Source of the DNA: Bacillota bacterium
GTDB lineage: Bacteria > Bacillota > Desulfotomaculia > Desulfotomaculales > Pelotomaculaceae
NCBI GenBank assembly: GCA_029555205.1
Contig: JAKPTB010000036.1
Coordinates: 1-64,000, forward strand
Direction of reading: 5' to 3'
Length of the DNA: 64,000 nt
The position numbers were made by a program, and so were the translations under genes. The notes under the pieces were generated by a model. The model was not told the DNA's origin, ran no database searches, and worked only from the letters and a program-made list of their open reading frames with translations. Each line of letters starts with the position of its first letter. The first letter of the stretch is position 1. Of this stretch, positions 23,785-33,550 are shown piece by piece.

Positions 23785-24792
23785 TTGCCTAATCAGCCTG
23801 GTTCGGTTTGGGTAATAGCAGAAAAAAGCAGGGATAAAATTGCCGAAGTAACCCTGGAGCTTTTGGGAAAAGCCCGGGAAATCGCAGCTCACAGAGGCAG
23901 CCCCCTGACCACGGCCGTACTCCCGGGCAAAGAGGCCGGCCTTTCGGCTGCAGAACTGATCGCCCACGGCGCGGATCAGGTTATTCTGATTGAAGACCCG
24001 CGGCTGGAGCCTTACCAGAACGATATCTACGCCCTTGTGCTGGAAGAACTGATTAAAAAACACCGCCCGGAGATTGTCCTTTTCGGGGCCTCCTACCAGG
24101 GCAGTGAACTTTCCGCTACAGTTGCGGCCAGGCTGCAAACAGGGCTTTCCGCCCACTGTATAGATCTGAAGATAGATGACCGCAAAGGGCTCGTTCAAGT
24201 GGTTCCTGCCTTTGGAGGTATGGTTTACAGCGAGATTCTCTGTCCTGAAGCGCGTCCCCAAATGGCCAGCGTCAAACCCGGGGTTTTTCCAAAACCGGCA
24301 AGGGACGCTGCCCATACCGGTACTGTGCTCAAAGAGAGCGCAACTGTACTGGAAGGTTATCAGTCACCCCTCAAGGTTGTTCGCGTTGTCCAGCGGCAGC
24401 CGTCGGAACTTCCTCTGGAAAAAGCTGAAACCATAGTCGTGGGCGGCTGGGGCGTGGGACCGGACATGTGGGATAATCTCGAACAGCTAGCCGGAGAACT
24501 GGAAGGGGCGGTGGGCTGTACCAGGCCTGCCCTTGACGAGGGCTGGACCAGAGGCGAACACACCATGATCGGGACCAGCGGAAAAACTGTACGGCCCCGG
24601 GTTTACCTGGGTTTTGGAGTTTCCGGCTCAGCACACCATGTGGTTGGCATGAAAGACAGCGGTGTAGTCATCAATGTCAACAATGACCCTGAAGCCCCGG
24701 TCTTTCAAGTTTCTGACTACGGCGTAATAGCTGATGCCCGGGTAATTCTCCCGGTGCTGTTGGAAAAAGTAAGAGAACACAAAGGAGTCTGA
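23785..24792 (+). CDS. etfA: Electron transfer flavoprotein alpha subunit
   Basis: 335 residues from TTG 23785 behind AAAGGAGAA, 15 bases after EtfB. The C-terminal FAD domain is clear: AETIVVGGWGVGPDMWDNLEQ near 214, VGCTRPALDEGWTRGEHTMIG near 240, and LGFGVSGSAHHVVGMKDSGV followed by NVNNDPEAPVFQVSDYGVIAD near 275-320. It pairs with EtfB and carries the FAD that shuttles electrons from the operon's acyl-CoA dehydrogenase toward the membrane or ferredoxin. Last gene of the four-gene operon; a terminator hairpin follows at 24933. Confidence 0.92.
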   Translation: MPNQPGSVWVIAEKSRDKIAEVTLELLGKAREIAAHRGSPLTTAVLPGKEAGLSAAELIAHGADQVILIEDPRLEPYQNDIYALVLEELIKKHRPEIVLFGASYQGSELSATVAARLQTGLSAHCIDLKIDDRKGLVQVVPAFGGMVYSEILCPEARPQMASVKPGVFPKPARDAAHTGTVLKESATVLEGYQSPLKVVRVVQRQPSELPLEKAETIVVGGWGVGPDMWDNLEQLAGELEGAVGCTRPALDEGWTRGEHTMIGTSGKTVRPRVYLGFGVSGSAHHVVGMKDSGVVINVNNDPEAPVFQVSDYGVIADARVILPVLLEKVREHKGV

Positions 24793-24932
24793 ACAGTTTA
24801 TTGTCGCCGCGTTACAGGAGGGCTGAAAAAAACTTTATAGCCCGGGCAAGGCTGAATTCCGGCTTATTACCGGCTTCCGGCCCGGGAGCAGCTCTCTTAT
24901 TTTTTAACGCGGGAATGTTGGTGCTGAACAAA

Positions 24933-24961
24933 CAACCAGCTATGCTGGTTGATCTTTTTTT
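24933..24961 (+). terminator. Intrinsic terminator of Etf operon
   Basis: CAACCAGC (24933-24940) and GCTGGTTG (24944-24951) pair around TAT, followed by ATC and a run of T. Another GC-rich hairpin (CCCGGG arms near 24840-24890) lies between it and the EtfA stop. Confidence 0.7.
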
Positions 24962-25018
24962 CAGCAGATTTTTTACATAACTCTTCATCAGACCGTTGCT
25001 TCCTGTCCGGTGTACTCT

Positions 25019-26011
25019 TTAAATCCTGGGTTCATAAAAAACTTTATTGTTATTCCACAATTTCCGGACCTTGTCCAAATGCCGCAAATGCTCCAGGTGG
25101 GACATAGTTTCCCCGGTGGCAAACCATTTTTGCTCCAGGGGAAACTCTTCCCAGGAAGAATAGTTTAAATCCCAGGTGATCCGGCCGGCAACCTGATAGG
25201 CGCTCATCATGCCCTCATTTAGAACGTCCAGGACTTCACCAAGCCTGTTTTCATAATGCTTTTTAAGTTCTTCTATCCTCCTGTGCACATCTCTCATAAT
25301 CCCCCTGTGGCCCGGCAAAACAAGGCCAACATCCATTTTGTCAACTTTATCCAGGCTTTTCAAATATTCGCCCAGGGGGTCTGCTAACCCTTTATAAAAC
25401 ATGGTTATATTAGGAGTAATATCCTCCAGGATATGGTCACCGGAAATGAAAATTCTACACTCAGGTTCATAAAGACATAGATGTCCCGGCGTATGGCCGG
25501 GGGTTTCTACACAGATAAAGCGGTAAGCACCTACCTCTATGAGATCGTTTTCTTTAACAGTAGTGAAGGCCGGCACTTTATCCGGGCTGTATTTTTGGCC
25601 GGGGAGCCTGAGCATATCCTTGCTGTATTCCTCCAGCGGAAATCCATAGGAAGCCGCATGGGCCCGGTTCTCAGCCCAGTAGGCAGGCGACTGCGACCAT
25701 TTAATACGTTGCGCGTCCACTTCACTGCAATACACTACCGACTTTTCGCCGGCAACAGCAGAGACAAGCCCGCTGTGGTCGGCATGCATATGGGTGATAA
25801 AGATATCCGTCCTTTCCAGATCCGTTCCCAGTGTACCCAGGCCGTTTAACAGGGCTTCCCTGCACTCTACCCGGTTAAAACCTGTATCAATAAGCAGGTT
25901 TCTCTTCCCGCCTTTGACAAAATAACTGTTTAAAACCTTGAGGGGGTTGCCCGGCAAGGGCACCTCAATTTTATAAATATTAGACAGAATTTCTTCAACC
26001 ACTTGAACCAC
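25019..26011 (-). CDS. Metallo-beta-lactamase-fold hydrolase, copy 1
   Basis: 330 residues from GTG 26011 (or GTG 26002, three codons later, which is better spaced from GGGAGA). The MBL metal motif THMHADHSG is near residues 73-81, and the later His in TPGHTPGHLCLY near 171 and Asp in ISGDHI near 190 complete a two-metal site. The C-terminal 90 residues are helical and may cover the active site, as in LACTB2-type hydrolases. It is a close paralogue of the protein at 30293-31288. Such enzymes hydrolyse thioesters, lactones or esters; next to CoA ligases an acyl-CoA or lactone substrate is possible, but unproven. Confidence 0.82.
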   Translation of the reverse strand: MVQVVEEILSNIYKIEVPLPGNPLKVLNSYFVKGGKRNLLIDTGFNRVECREALLNGLGTLGTDLERTDIFITHMHADHSGLVSAVAGEKSVVYCSEVDAQRIKWSQSPAYWAENRAHAASYGFPLEEYSKDMLRLPGQKYSPDKVPAFTTVKENDLIEVGAYRFICVETPGHTPGHLCLYEPECRIFISGDHILEDITPNITMFYKGLADPLGEYLKSLDKVDKMDVGLVLPGHRGIMRDVHRRIEELKKHYENRLGEVLDVLNEGMMSAYQVAGRITWDLNYSSWEEFPLEQKWFATGETMSHLEHLRHLDKVRKLWNNNKVFYEPRI

Positions 26012-26061
26012 TCTCCCAACAACACAAATAGATATGGGTTACTTTTATCAGGTATTTAAGA

Positions 26062-27144
26062 TTAAGGAGAGGTTTTACCTGCCCGTGCTTTTGACAGTAC
26101 CCAAAGTAAAAAGGGTATTCCATATTCTAAAGGAATACTGTATACAGGCCAAATAGACGATGCGAAATATGATTCTTCAATAACATTTTGATAAATGTAT
26201 ACAGAAAGCGCTGTTATAATGACACCCACCGGTATAACTATAGAACTGTATTTATTTAAACCCAGCAACTGTCCCAGGCCAAAACTAAATGCATAATAAC
26301 AAACAACAAATTTTACAAACATAATTAAGTACCAGTTAATTGTAAGCATCATTTGCACAATAAAACTGGCCGGGACTTCCCCTACAACTTCTAATGCCGG
26401 ATAAACATATCTTGCACTACCATATACCCCGATTACTGTTATTGAACGAAGGATGGCCAGGGCCAAGATCGCAAAGCCGATTAATACACCCAGCATGGCA
26501 AATTTTTTTATTTTTTTTGAATCAATATGGGCAAAGATCATGGCAAATATCGCAATCTCACCAAAGGGAAATGATGCTGTAATAATTGCTGCTCTTATTA
26601 TTGGTTTCAGTGTGGTTCCCAGGAATGGTAACATACGGGAGAAGTCCGCACTGGATATAACCATGACGTTTATAATCATAAAAAAAGTTATTACCAATGT
26701 TACAATTATAAATGTTACCCTGGTGATAACTTCGATCCCGGACCTTACAGCAAAAGCGGCAATTATTGCCACAATTGCCTGAATAACTACTATCGGGGTT
26801 CTGGGTAAAACTGCTAAGCCGATGAAATCTCCTGTATTTCTAAGAACCAGGACAGTCAGATGAAAGACCAGCCAGAGGTAAATAATACTAACTAATTTTC
26901 CCATATACGGCCCGAGTATTTCATCACTATACTGGATTAAGGTTTTACCCGGGAATTTGCTTTGCAAAGAAGACAGCATAAAAATCAAAAGAAAGGAAGG
27001 CAACATTCCTAATAAAAGAGCGATTATTGCGTCCTGTCTCGCAAAGGCTATAACAGCTGTGGGTATTAGTAATAAGGCAGTGCCGATTATAAAGCCGGAG
27101 ATCACAACCATAAAGTTAATCTGAGAGATATACTGGCGGCTCAT
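26062..27144 (-). CDS. Spore germination permease (GerB/GerKB family), orphan
   Basis: 360 residues, about ten hydrophobic segments, without signal peptide. The N-terminus ISQINFMVVISGFIIGTALLLIPTAV and following ARQDAIIALLLGMLPSFLLIFML match the GerB family, which belongs to the APC transporter fold and forms, with GerA and GerC, the germinant receptor in the spore inner membrane. No GerA or GerC gene is adjacent, so it is an orphan permease; the complete ger operon lies at 59772-64000. It may serve with other receptor parts or be a leftover. It sits in a catabolic region but has no visible tie to it. Confidence 0.85.
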   Translation of the reverse strand: MSRQYISQINFMVVISGFIIGTALLLIPTAVIAFARQDAIIALLLGMLPSFLLIFMLSSLQSKFPGKTLIQYSDEILGPYMGKLVSIIYLWLVFHLTVLVLRNTGDFIGLAVLPRTPIVVIQAIVAIIAAFAVRSGIEVITRVTFIIVTLVITFFMIINVMVISSADFSRMLPFLGTTLKPIIRAAIITASFPFGEIAIFAMIFAHIDSKKIKKFAMLGVLIGFAILALAILRSITVIGVYGSARYVYPALEVVGEVPASFIVQMMLTINWYLIMFVKFVVCYYAFSFGLGQLLGLNKYSSIVIPVGVIITALSVYIYQNVIEESYFASSIWPVYSIPLEYGIPFLLWVLSKARAGKTSP

Positions 27145-27343
27145 ATCTTCATCTTTTCCTAAATAAAAAGGATATTTTGTTTGACGGACAACCCGTCATT
27201 CATATTTTACTTAAAAACGATAAAGATATACCAAGAGCCTTTTTGAATGAATCAGTTAACTCTTCTTCTTTTGATCCCGGCTGATTGATTTTTTGGGCAG
27301 CAATAAATCTACAAGGGTTATCTCCAGCAGTTTATAATCTCTG

Positions 27344-27628
27344 TTATTCAGAGGAGTTATTTCCAGGCAGTATGACTAAAGGAACGCTTTTCGGCCTGCG
27401 TTTTTTCCATACCCTGTCCCCACAGGAGAGGCAAATTATGATCATACTGCCCCTGTTGGTCCTGATAATATGCCGGCGGCTGTGAAAACCACAAACTTTA
27501 CAGTAAGAGCCTTCTTCGGTGAAGTATTCCATTATTTTTTTTTCCAGGACATTAGTGAACGGGTTTCTAAAGACCTTGTTATTAAAGAAAATCGCCAGGT
27601 CTCTAGAGTCGACAACTTGACCATACAT
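27344..27628 (-). CDS. Small Cys-rich zinc-binding-like protein
   Basis: I start at ATG 27628, behind AAAGGAGCG, giving 94 residues; the longer frame to 27820 has no ribosome binding site. YCKVCGFHSRRHI near residues 46-58 and IIICLSCGDRVWKKRR near 65-80 form two CxxC pairs, suggesting a zinc ribbon. The first 40 residues are helical (GQVVDSRDLAIFFNNKVFRN). Family unknown to me. It stands alone between the permease and a CoA-ligase gene. Confidence 0.5.
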   Translation of the reverse strand: MYGQVVDSRDLAIFFNNKVFRNPFTNVLEKKIMEYFTEEGSYCKVCGFHSRRHIIRTNRGSMIIICLSCGDRVWKKRRPKSVPLVILPGNNSSE

Positions 27629-27972
27629 TGTTAATTTTACGCTCCTTTTATGACACCCTTTGTTTAATCCCGGCGAATCCATTGACGGATCAGCGCCTGA
27701 TCTACAAATTTGTCCGGTAACCAGCCGGCTGACCGGCCATACCGGTTCCATTCCCTGGCTTTGTATTACATTGTGAGGGCCCGGGTATAAATAAACCGGC
27801 TCCTGGCTAAATAAGCACAAGCTTTAGCTGATGTTAATCATAGTTGCTCTTTCTGCATTAGCCTGTTCCAGCCAGGAGCCTTTCTTTCCAGAGTATTAAA
27901 CTAAATAAATTAATATATCAAAGCATCTGTATTGTTACGATTTGTACTAAAGCGCGGCAAGGTGCAGTATAT
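27629..27972. other. Gap, no gene
   Basis: About 340 bases of average composition with some GC-rich palindromes, such as ACCAGCCGGCTGACCGG near 27719. No supported gene or terminator. Confidence 0.3.
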
Positions 27973-29346
27973 TTAACTTCCTGACACTCCCTGGCTTCTG
28001 AGATCCCGGAAGCGCTTTGCTTTTAGTTCATATACTGGAAGCGTCCCCGGCGGCAGTATTTCCACAGACATGTTAACCATAAAAGACAGTTGCAATGTCT
28101 CAGCCACCTTCTTGCGGATATTCTCCCACTGGCTTGGGTCTATATCTTTATTCGGCTCTACTCTAACTTTGATCTCATCCATTCCCCTTCCATTTTTTAT
28201 TGCCAAATACTCATAACTATCGGAGCATTCTTTGATTCCCCGGATTACGTTTTCTATTCCCGCCACTGATACACAAACTCCCCGCACCTTGATGATATCG
28301 CCCGTGCGTCCGCTAAAACCTTTAAATATGCTGAGCGTTCTGCCACACTTGCAGGAAGTCTCTGTATCAATGCCATTAACAATATCCCCAGACTCGAACC
28401 TGATACAGGGGTGCGATTTTCCTACCAGATCGGTAAGAACCAGTTTTCCGGATTGTCCAGGCTTAACAGGCTCATTGGTCTCCGGATCCAGTACCTCACA
28501 GTACAGCAAATCCTCGTTTATATGACCTACTCCTTCTTCACAGGTCCAGGCCATATACTGTGTCTCCTGTGTTCCGGCAAAATCGAATATTTTGCTACCC
28601 CATGCTTCTTTAAGACGCAAACCGGTATTTGGAATGGACATGGCACCCGGTTCACCACCTGTAGAGATAACCCTGACCCCAAGCGTCCGGGGATCGATAC
28701 CATTATCCTGGGCCACTTTGGCTAAATGCAATAGATATGTGGGCGTCCCCATGAGCACCGTTACACCCAGTTTTTTTATCATTTTAATACGCATCAGGCT
28801 GCTCCATGTTCCACCCGGAATCACCAAAGCGCCCACCAGATGCTCGCAAGCGTCGTAGGAGGCAGCAAGTCCCATAAAAGGTGTGAAACCAAAGGCAACA
28901 TGAACTACGTCTCCCTTTCTAATGCCTGCGGCCCAGACACTCCGCACTGCGCCTTGACAATAGACCCCAAAGTAATCTTCCTCGGTAAATGGAATAAGTA
29001 CAGGTTCACCGGTAGTTCCTGATGTCATACCTATACGAATGAATGGTCCGCGCCCGGGAACCTGCATCATTCCAAAGGGTGGATTTTTTTCCTGGCTTTC
29101 TCGAATTTCTTCCTTTTTTAAAAAAGGTATTAGCCTGATATCCTTAAGAGTTTTTAATTTTTCCGGAAAGAAGCCGGCATTTTGCCACTTTTCGCGATAA
29201 AAGGGACTCTTCTGCCATAAGTAATTAACTTGCTCTTTCAATCTTTCTAATTGAAGCTTCTTCATCACACTTCGGGGCATTACTTCAGCTGGTGACCAGT
29301 ACTTGTAATCAACTTCAGTAGTCTGTCTAACCCCTGTCATAAACAT
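27973..29346 (-). CDS. PaaK-type aryl/acyl-CoA ligase, second copy
   Basis: 457 residues. ATP loop MTSGTTGEP at 107-115; other family marks are GGEPGAM near 228, FAGTQETQYMAWTCEE near 248, CIRFESGD near 316, CKCGRTLSIFKG near 330 and the hinge GRTGDIIKVRGVCVSVAGIE near 345. The first 30 residues hold the typical YWSPAEVMPRSVMKKLQLERL start. It activates a carboxylic acid to its CoA thioester with ATP. Compared with the copy at 11804-13129 the proteins are clearly related but well diverged, so they probably take different substrates. The MBL-fold hydrolase genes lie on either side, and a conserved dyad (29870-29892) lies about 520 bases upstream. Confidence 0.88.
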   Translation of the reverse strand: MFMTGVRQTTEVDYKYWSPAEVMPRSVMKKLQLERLKEQVNYLWQKSPFYREKWQNAGFFPEKLKTLKDIRLIPFLKKEEIRESQEKNPPFGMMQVPGRGPFIRIGMTSGTTGEPVLIPFTEEDYFGVYCQGAVRSVWAAGIRKGDVVHVAFGFTPFMGLAASYDACEHLVGALVIPGGTWSSLMRIKMIKKLGVTVLMGTPTYLLHLAKVAQDNGIDPRTLGVRVISTGGEPGAMSIPNTGLRLKEAWGSKIFDFAGTQETQYMAWTCEEGVGHINEDLLYCEVLDPETNEPVKPGQSGKLVLTDLVGKSHPCIRFESGDIVNGIDTETSCKCGRTLSIFKGFSGRTGDIIKVRGVCVSVAGIENVIRGIKECSDSYEYLAIKNGRGMDEIKVRVEPNKDIDPSQWENIRKKVAETLQLSFMVNMSVEILPPGTLPVYELKAKRFRDLRSQGVSGS

Positions 29347-30292
29347 ATAATAAACATCTCTCTTTCTCTTTTTGAATTATTCCGTATCAAGTCGCAAAAT
29401 CCCCTGATAGAGTTGTCATTATACCTTTTTATTCACCAGCTAATTAATCGGTCTAAAGACTTAATCCATTATATTCAGCATGATAACTATTGCCTGGCCA
29501 ACCTTTGTCACTTATTTCACTTGAATAGGCATAGCAAATTATTCATTGCGCTGCAATAGACATTCCTCCCTGAGTCACTTTCTTCACATGTTAAAGGCTA
29601 TTTCGCTTAGTTACTCCCGGGATTCAACTATTTTCTGAGCATAAGCAGGATTTTAATTGCAAGTAGCTCATACAGTATTTAAGTACAGGAAAACATTGAT
29701 TTTCACTATAATGACTCCTTACCCGCCAAACCTCAAGAATTTTAGTTTAATCCATTGCATACCTCCTATTTGCATGCAAAATATTTCTTTATATCGTAAT
29801 TTCCAAATCCTTGTTTTTTATCATATTACCACTCTTATATGAATTATTGAAATATATGTTCGCGATTATATTAATAAGTATTGATAATAAATATCAATAA
29901 ATGCAGGCTCCCTATCCATAGAAACCTGCCATTTCGAAACATAAGTTTGAGTATGGACATTATATGCTCAGACAATAATAATTAGGAATACGCAGCAAAA
30001 TTTTAGGGAATGTAACTATACAGTAAAAAGTGTAGCCTATACTAAAAAATATAGCATCAATGTCATATTATGGTTGGTTCATATTTAAAATACGCTTTAA
30101 ATACAACAAATCTCCTTATTCCATTTAGGGTTGGGAGATTTGTTCGCAACATAATATAGATTCGTTTTTTTGTCTTCATTTCAGGAGTATTGATAAGAAA
30201 GTAGTTATAATTTATGGGACTCACAATTGAAACAATTTTGCAAATATTTGCATAAACTTAATACCTATCAAAGATGATTATTAATAATTCTT
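29347..30292. other. Long AT-rich gap with operator copy and hairpin
   Basis: About 950 bases without supported genes; the small open frame 29657-29842 (+) has no ribosome binding site. Besides the dyad at 29870, AACAAATCTCC (30105-30115) and GGAGATTTGTT (30134-30144) form an 11-pair hairpin about 150 bases after the MBL gene's stop, without a T-run on the minus strand. Confidence 0.4.
29870..29892. promoter_or_regulatory. Shared dyad operator, copy 2
   Basis: ATTAATAAG-TATTG-ATAATAAAT, preceded by TTGAAATATATG and CGATTAT at the same distance as in the other copies. About 520 bases before the second PaaK start. Confidence 0.55.
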
Positions 30293-31288
30293 TCAAATTA
30301 GTTCAAAGTATATTACTTCCTCACTGTCAATCTTCCTGGCCATATTTTGGTTACACAAGTAGATTAAATAACTTGCCGCCACACACCCGGCAAAATACTT
30401 TAGAAGCACGGGTAACTGTTCCCAGGATGCATATTCTACATCCCATGTTATTTTGCTGGCTACCTGATATGCATTCATTCTTGATTTATCACCTAAAATA
30501 CCCAAAACCTCGTTAAGTCTAATTTCGTGATGCTGTCTTAGTTCATTAACCCTTGCCTTAACATTATTTATAGTTTTCCCGTGGGCCGGCAGAGCAAAGC
30601 TTATATCCATTTCAGCAATTTTATCAAGGCTGTCTAAATAATTTCCCAGGGGATTTGCAGACCATTTTGTGATTTTCACAGTTGGAATAATTTCATCAAG
30701 AATGTGATCACCGCAAATCAGAAACTTTTCGTTAATTTCATAGAGGCACATATGTCCAGGGGAATGTCCGGGAGTTCCCACACACTTAAATTTATAGTCC
30801 CCCACCTGGAGAAGGTCGTTTTCCCTGACAATGTGAAACAATTGCACTTTACCCATATTATGTTCTCTTGCAGGGTGTTCGTAAATAGCCTGATAGACTT
30901 CCCCCAGGGGGAATCCATGCATTAATAACAATTTTTGCATCTCGTTCAAGAACTCAGAAGTACCGGTGCAGTTCGGCACACAGCAGTTAATGAGGTGAGC
31001 GTCTAAATTGCTGCAGTATACCTTTGTAAGATCATTGGCTAAAACCGGGATCAGGCCGGAATGATCAACATGCATGTGGGTTACAAATATTTCTGTTTCT
31101 TCCAGTTTGACGTTCAGGCTTGCAAGCCCTTCAAGCATTGCTTTTTTGCATTCCTCATGATTTAATCCCGTATCTATGAGCAGGTTTCGTTTCTTGCCCT
31201 TAATCAGGTATGAGTTTAAACAAGTTAAGGGGTTTCCGGGCAGGGGGACTTCTATAATATAAATATTTGGCTGAACTTCTCTAACCAT
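30293..31288 (-). CDS. Metallo-beta-lactamase-fold hydrolase, copy 2
   Basis: 331 residues, paralogue of the protein at 25019-26011 over its whole length (both begin with a short leader, then IYxIEVPLPGNPL and LNSYxxKGxKRNLLIDTG). Metal motif THMHVDHSG near 71-79, TPGHSPGHMCLY near 170, ICGDHILDE near 189. It likely hydrolyses an ester, lactone or thioester; the substrate is unknown. A degenerate copy of the shared dyad sits 110-130 bases upstream of the start, in a position suited to transcription control. No partner gene is fused, and the next gene upstream (AOR) ends 165 bases away. Confidence 0.82.
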   Translation of the reverse strand: MVREVQPNIYIIEVPLPGNPLTCLNSYLIKGKKRNLLIDTGLNHEECKKAMLEGLASLNVKLEETEIFVTHMHVDHSGLIPVLANDLTKVYCSNLDAHLINCCVPNCTGTSEFLNEMQKLLLMHGFPLGEVYQAIYEHPAREHNMGKVQLFHIVRENDLLQVGDYKFKCVGTPGHSPGHMCLYEINEKFLICGDHILDEIIPTVKITKWSANPLGNYLDSLDKIAEMDISFALPAHGKTINNVKARVNELRQHHEIRLNEVLGILGDKSRMNAYQVASKITWDVEYASWEQLPVLLKYFAGCVAASYLIYLCNQNMARKIDSEEVIYFELI

Positions 31289-31397
31289 AAATGGTCAACT
31301 CCAATCAAATATTTATTAAATCTAAGATCAAAACCTGGTATTATGTCTGATCTTACCACCACTAAACAAATAATGTGAAATATATGTTAAGGATTGA

Positions 31398-31420
31398 ATT
31401 CATTATTATTACTTATTAAT
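31398..31420. promoter_or_regulatory. Shared dyad operator, copy 3
   Basis: ATTCATTAT-TATTA-CTTATTAAT: the right half is perfect, the left half altered. Preceded by TGTGAAATATATGTTAAGG. It lies 110-132 bases before the MBL gene start at 31288. Confidence 0.5.
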
Positions 31421-31452
31421 GTCCCAGGCATTCTTCAGCTTAAAACGGCTGA

Positions 31453-33312
31453 TTATTCTTCCCGGACATATACCCATTCCCGGGCCTCAAAGTAGCGCTG
31501 CAGTACTGCGTTGATCACATCCCGCTGTAATGGTGGTTTTATGCCTGATTTTACAGGCAGGGGTTCATCGTAAAAACGGTCGGGGAAAACATATTCCTCT
31601 ATTTTCTCGCCCTCCCGCAAGTTGAATTGATGCTGAAGATCCCATATAATGGAAGATATCTTCATAACCTCCTCTACGGTATAAGGATGACCGGTTAAAG
31701 CTGTCAGGGCCCTGGCATAAAACCCGGGTCCCAGTGCCCTGTGGACGGGCGGTCTGATGCAAAGGCCTGTGGAATTAATAATCGTAATCAGGTCCTCAGA
31801 GTATTTGGCCATCCTGGGGATATCAACTTTAGACGGAGGGTCGCCGAATATTTCCTTCTTTAGAGCTTCCGGCATATCCAGGTCATTTATGAGCTCCCCG
31901 GAAACGGAGATCTTTTCTTCAAAGGGATTAATCACCCCACCCAATAAATTATCCACCGGCGATCTGGTGCGAAGATGGTCCCCGCACCTGGTATTGGTAA
32001 GGTACCCCAGCATCCAGACATCCCATTTTCCCCTGGGGTCTCTAACGGGCATCTCTACTCCTTTAATCTGCATGGCATAATGACCACTGCCGGGGATCTT
32101 CGCCGAGGCCCTTTTAATCCCCTCGGCAAGCAGGTCGCCTACACCTTTTCTGTTACCAATGCTATCTAAGAGCCTGTAGATACCCGGAAAATCGCCCCAT
32201 GTATCAGGGACTTCCCTTCCGAATTTGCCCAGCAGGCCGTTCTGGTTAGCTTCTATGGCAAATGCCATTACACCGGAGGCAGAAATAACGTCCATACCAT
32301 ATAAATTGCATAACTCAGCACATTTAAGCATTTCAGCGTTTTCTTTAATACCCAGCTTGGCTCCGAATTCCAGAAGAAAACTCACTTCCAGCCCCTTATA
32401 CTCATATCCCCGGTATTTCCCGCTCTTAACATTTGTCCAGTGGGTACAGGCAATGGGGCAGGAGAAACAGGCCAGGTCCTTTTCTTTATATCCTTTTTCG
32501 AACACCTTGCGTCCCCGGGTTTCCTCCCAGTCATCAAATGAACCGCAAGTGAAATTATACCCGGGAAGCGCTCCGATTTTATTGTACGGGTCGGCAACCA
32601 CCATACTGCCGTAGCGCTTGGTGTACCCGAAGGATTCATGGTTAATGACCTTTTTAAAGGCTTCAGTCATGATCCCGGCAAAGCGGCGGCGGTCCGCCAC
32701 CCTGACTTCGCCTGTTCCACGAACAGCAATAGCCTTTAAATTCTTACTTCCCATTACAGCGCCCAATCCTGTCCTGCCCCAGGCACCGTGGTAATTATTC
32801 TGTACTGAAGCAAAACGGACGAGTTTTTCCCCGGCCGGGCCGATGCTGGCAACCTGAAAATCTTTTCCTTTTTCCTTTCTAATCCGGTCCACAGTTTCAC
32901 GGGTATTCAAACCCCAGAGATGGGTTGCATCCTCAATCTTAACCCGGTCATTATCAATAGTCAGATAAACCGGCGCCGGACTCTTCCCTTTCAACACAAT
33001 ATGGCTGTAACCTGCGAATCTTAATGCCGCTCCCCATAATCCCCCGCTGTTGCTTGTACCGAACCTGCCGCTCAAGGGGGATTTGGCGGTTAGTTCAGTG
33101 CGCGCGGCGGTTGGCAGCAGGGTTCCTACAAAGGCGCCGGCGCCAAAAATCAGGTTGTTCTCCGGTCCGAGGGGATCTATACCGACCGGGTTGAGGTCAT
33201 ACAATAATCTTGTATTTACCCCCACACCCCCCAGAAAATCCCTGTGTAGCTCGGTTGCGTCTTCAAAATTGATCGTCTTTTCGGTCAGATCAATTATAAG
33301 TAACTTAAACAT
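31453..33312 (-). CDS. Aldehyde:ferredoxin oxidoreductase family, tungsten type
   Basis: About 619 residues from ATG 33312 (an earlier in-frame GTG at 33318 is possible). Family marks: LTEKTINFEDATELHRDFLGGVGVNTRLL at the N-terminus, AARTELTAKSPLSGRFGTSNSGG near 70-93, GRTGLGAVMGSKNLKAIAV near 180-198, the 4Fe-4S cluster cysteines CFSCPIACTHW near 285-295 and a distal Cys in GLCIRPPVH near 515. Such enzymes carry a tungsto-bispterin and one 4Fe-4S cluster and interconvert aldehydes and acids with ferredoxin; a 2Fe ferredoxin-type gene precedes it here, overlapping its start. In anaerobic acid degraders they may reduce or oxidise aryl or acyl aldehydes. Substrate unknown. Confidence 0.9.
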   Translation of the reverse strand: MFKLLIIDLTEKTINFEDATELHRDFLGGVGVNTRLLYDLNPVGIDPLGPENNLIFGAGAFVGTLLPTAARTELTAKSPLSGRFGTSNSGGLWGAALRFAGYSHIVLKGKSPAPVYLTIDNDRVKIEDATHLWGLNTRETVDRIRKEKGKDFQVASIGPAGEKLVRFASVQNNYHGAWGRTGLGAVMGSKNLKAIAVRGTGEVRVADRRRFAGIMTEAFKKVINHESFGYTKRYGSMVVADPYNKIGALPGYNFTCGSFDDWEETRGRKVFEKGYKEKDLACFSCPIACTHWTNVKSGKYRGYEYKGLEVSFLLEFGAKLGIKENAEMLKCAELCNLYGMDVISASGVMAFAIEANQNGLLGKFGREVPDTWGDFPGIYRLLDSIGNRKGVGDLLAEGIKRASAKIPGSGHYAMQIKGVEMPVRDPRGKWDVWMLGYLTNTRCGDHLRTRSPVDNLLGGVINPFEEKISVSGELINDLDMPEALKKEIFGDPPSKVDIPRMAKYSEDLITIINSTGLCIRPPVHRALGPGFYARALTALTGHPYTVEEVMKISSIIWDLQHQFNLREGEKIEEYVFPDRFYDEPLPVKSGIKPPLQRDVINAVLQRYFEAREWVYVREE

Positions 33313-33550
33313 CCTCACTACCTCTTTCTTTTACCAGGGCTTTACTGGTACAGTAGGTTGCACAGAGGCCGCATTTTTTACAACCCTGTCCAATAATAAT
33401 TCTATAACTGTTTTCTGCCAGAACGCTGTTTTCTACTGTTACAAAAGAAGATGATGGTTGAAAACTGCCTTCGTTGGCCCAGGAACAAATCATTTGGCAA
33501 ATACGGCATCCCGTACAGTTTTTTTCGTTAATATTTATCCTCCACTTCAC
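33305..33550 (-). CDS. Two-cluster 4Fe-4S ferredoxin
   Basis: 81 residues from GTG 33550 behind GGAAGGTG; the frame is open to 33673 but lacks a good start there. Two cysteine sets are visible: CTGCRICQMIC (residues 12-22) and CKKCGLCATYC near 57-67, each C-x2-C-x2-C-x3-C; a distal Cys close to each set would complete two cubane clusters. The gene overlaps the AOR start by a few bases, so the two are translated together, and this ferredoxin is the likely electron partner of the oxidoreductase. Confidence 0.85.
   Translation of the reverse strand: MKWRININEKNCTGCRICQMICSWANEGSFQPSSSFVTVENSVLAENSYRIIIGQGCKKCGLCATYCTSKALVKERGSEDV

Noticed and set aside
29657-29842. 61-residue open frame in the AT-rich gap
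   Set aside because: No ribosome binding site and no recognisable pattern; sits in a region explained by regulatory sequence.
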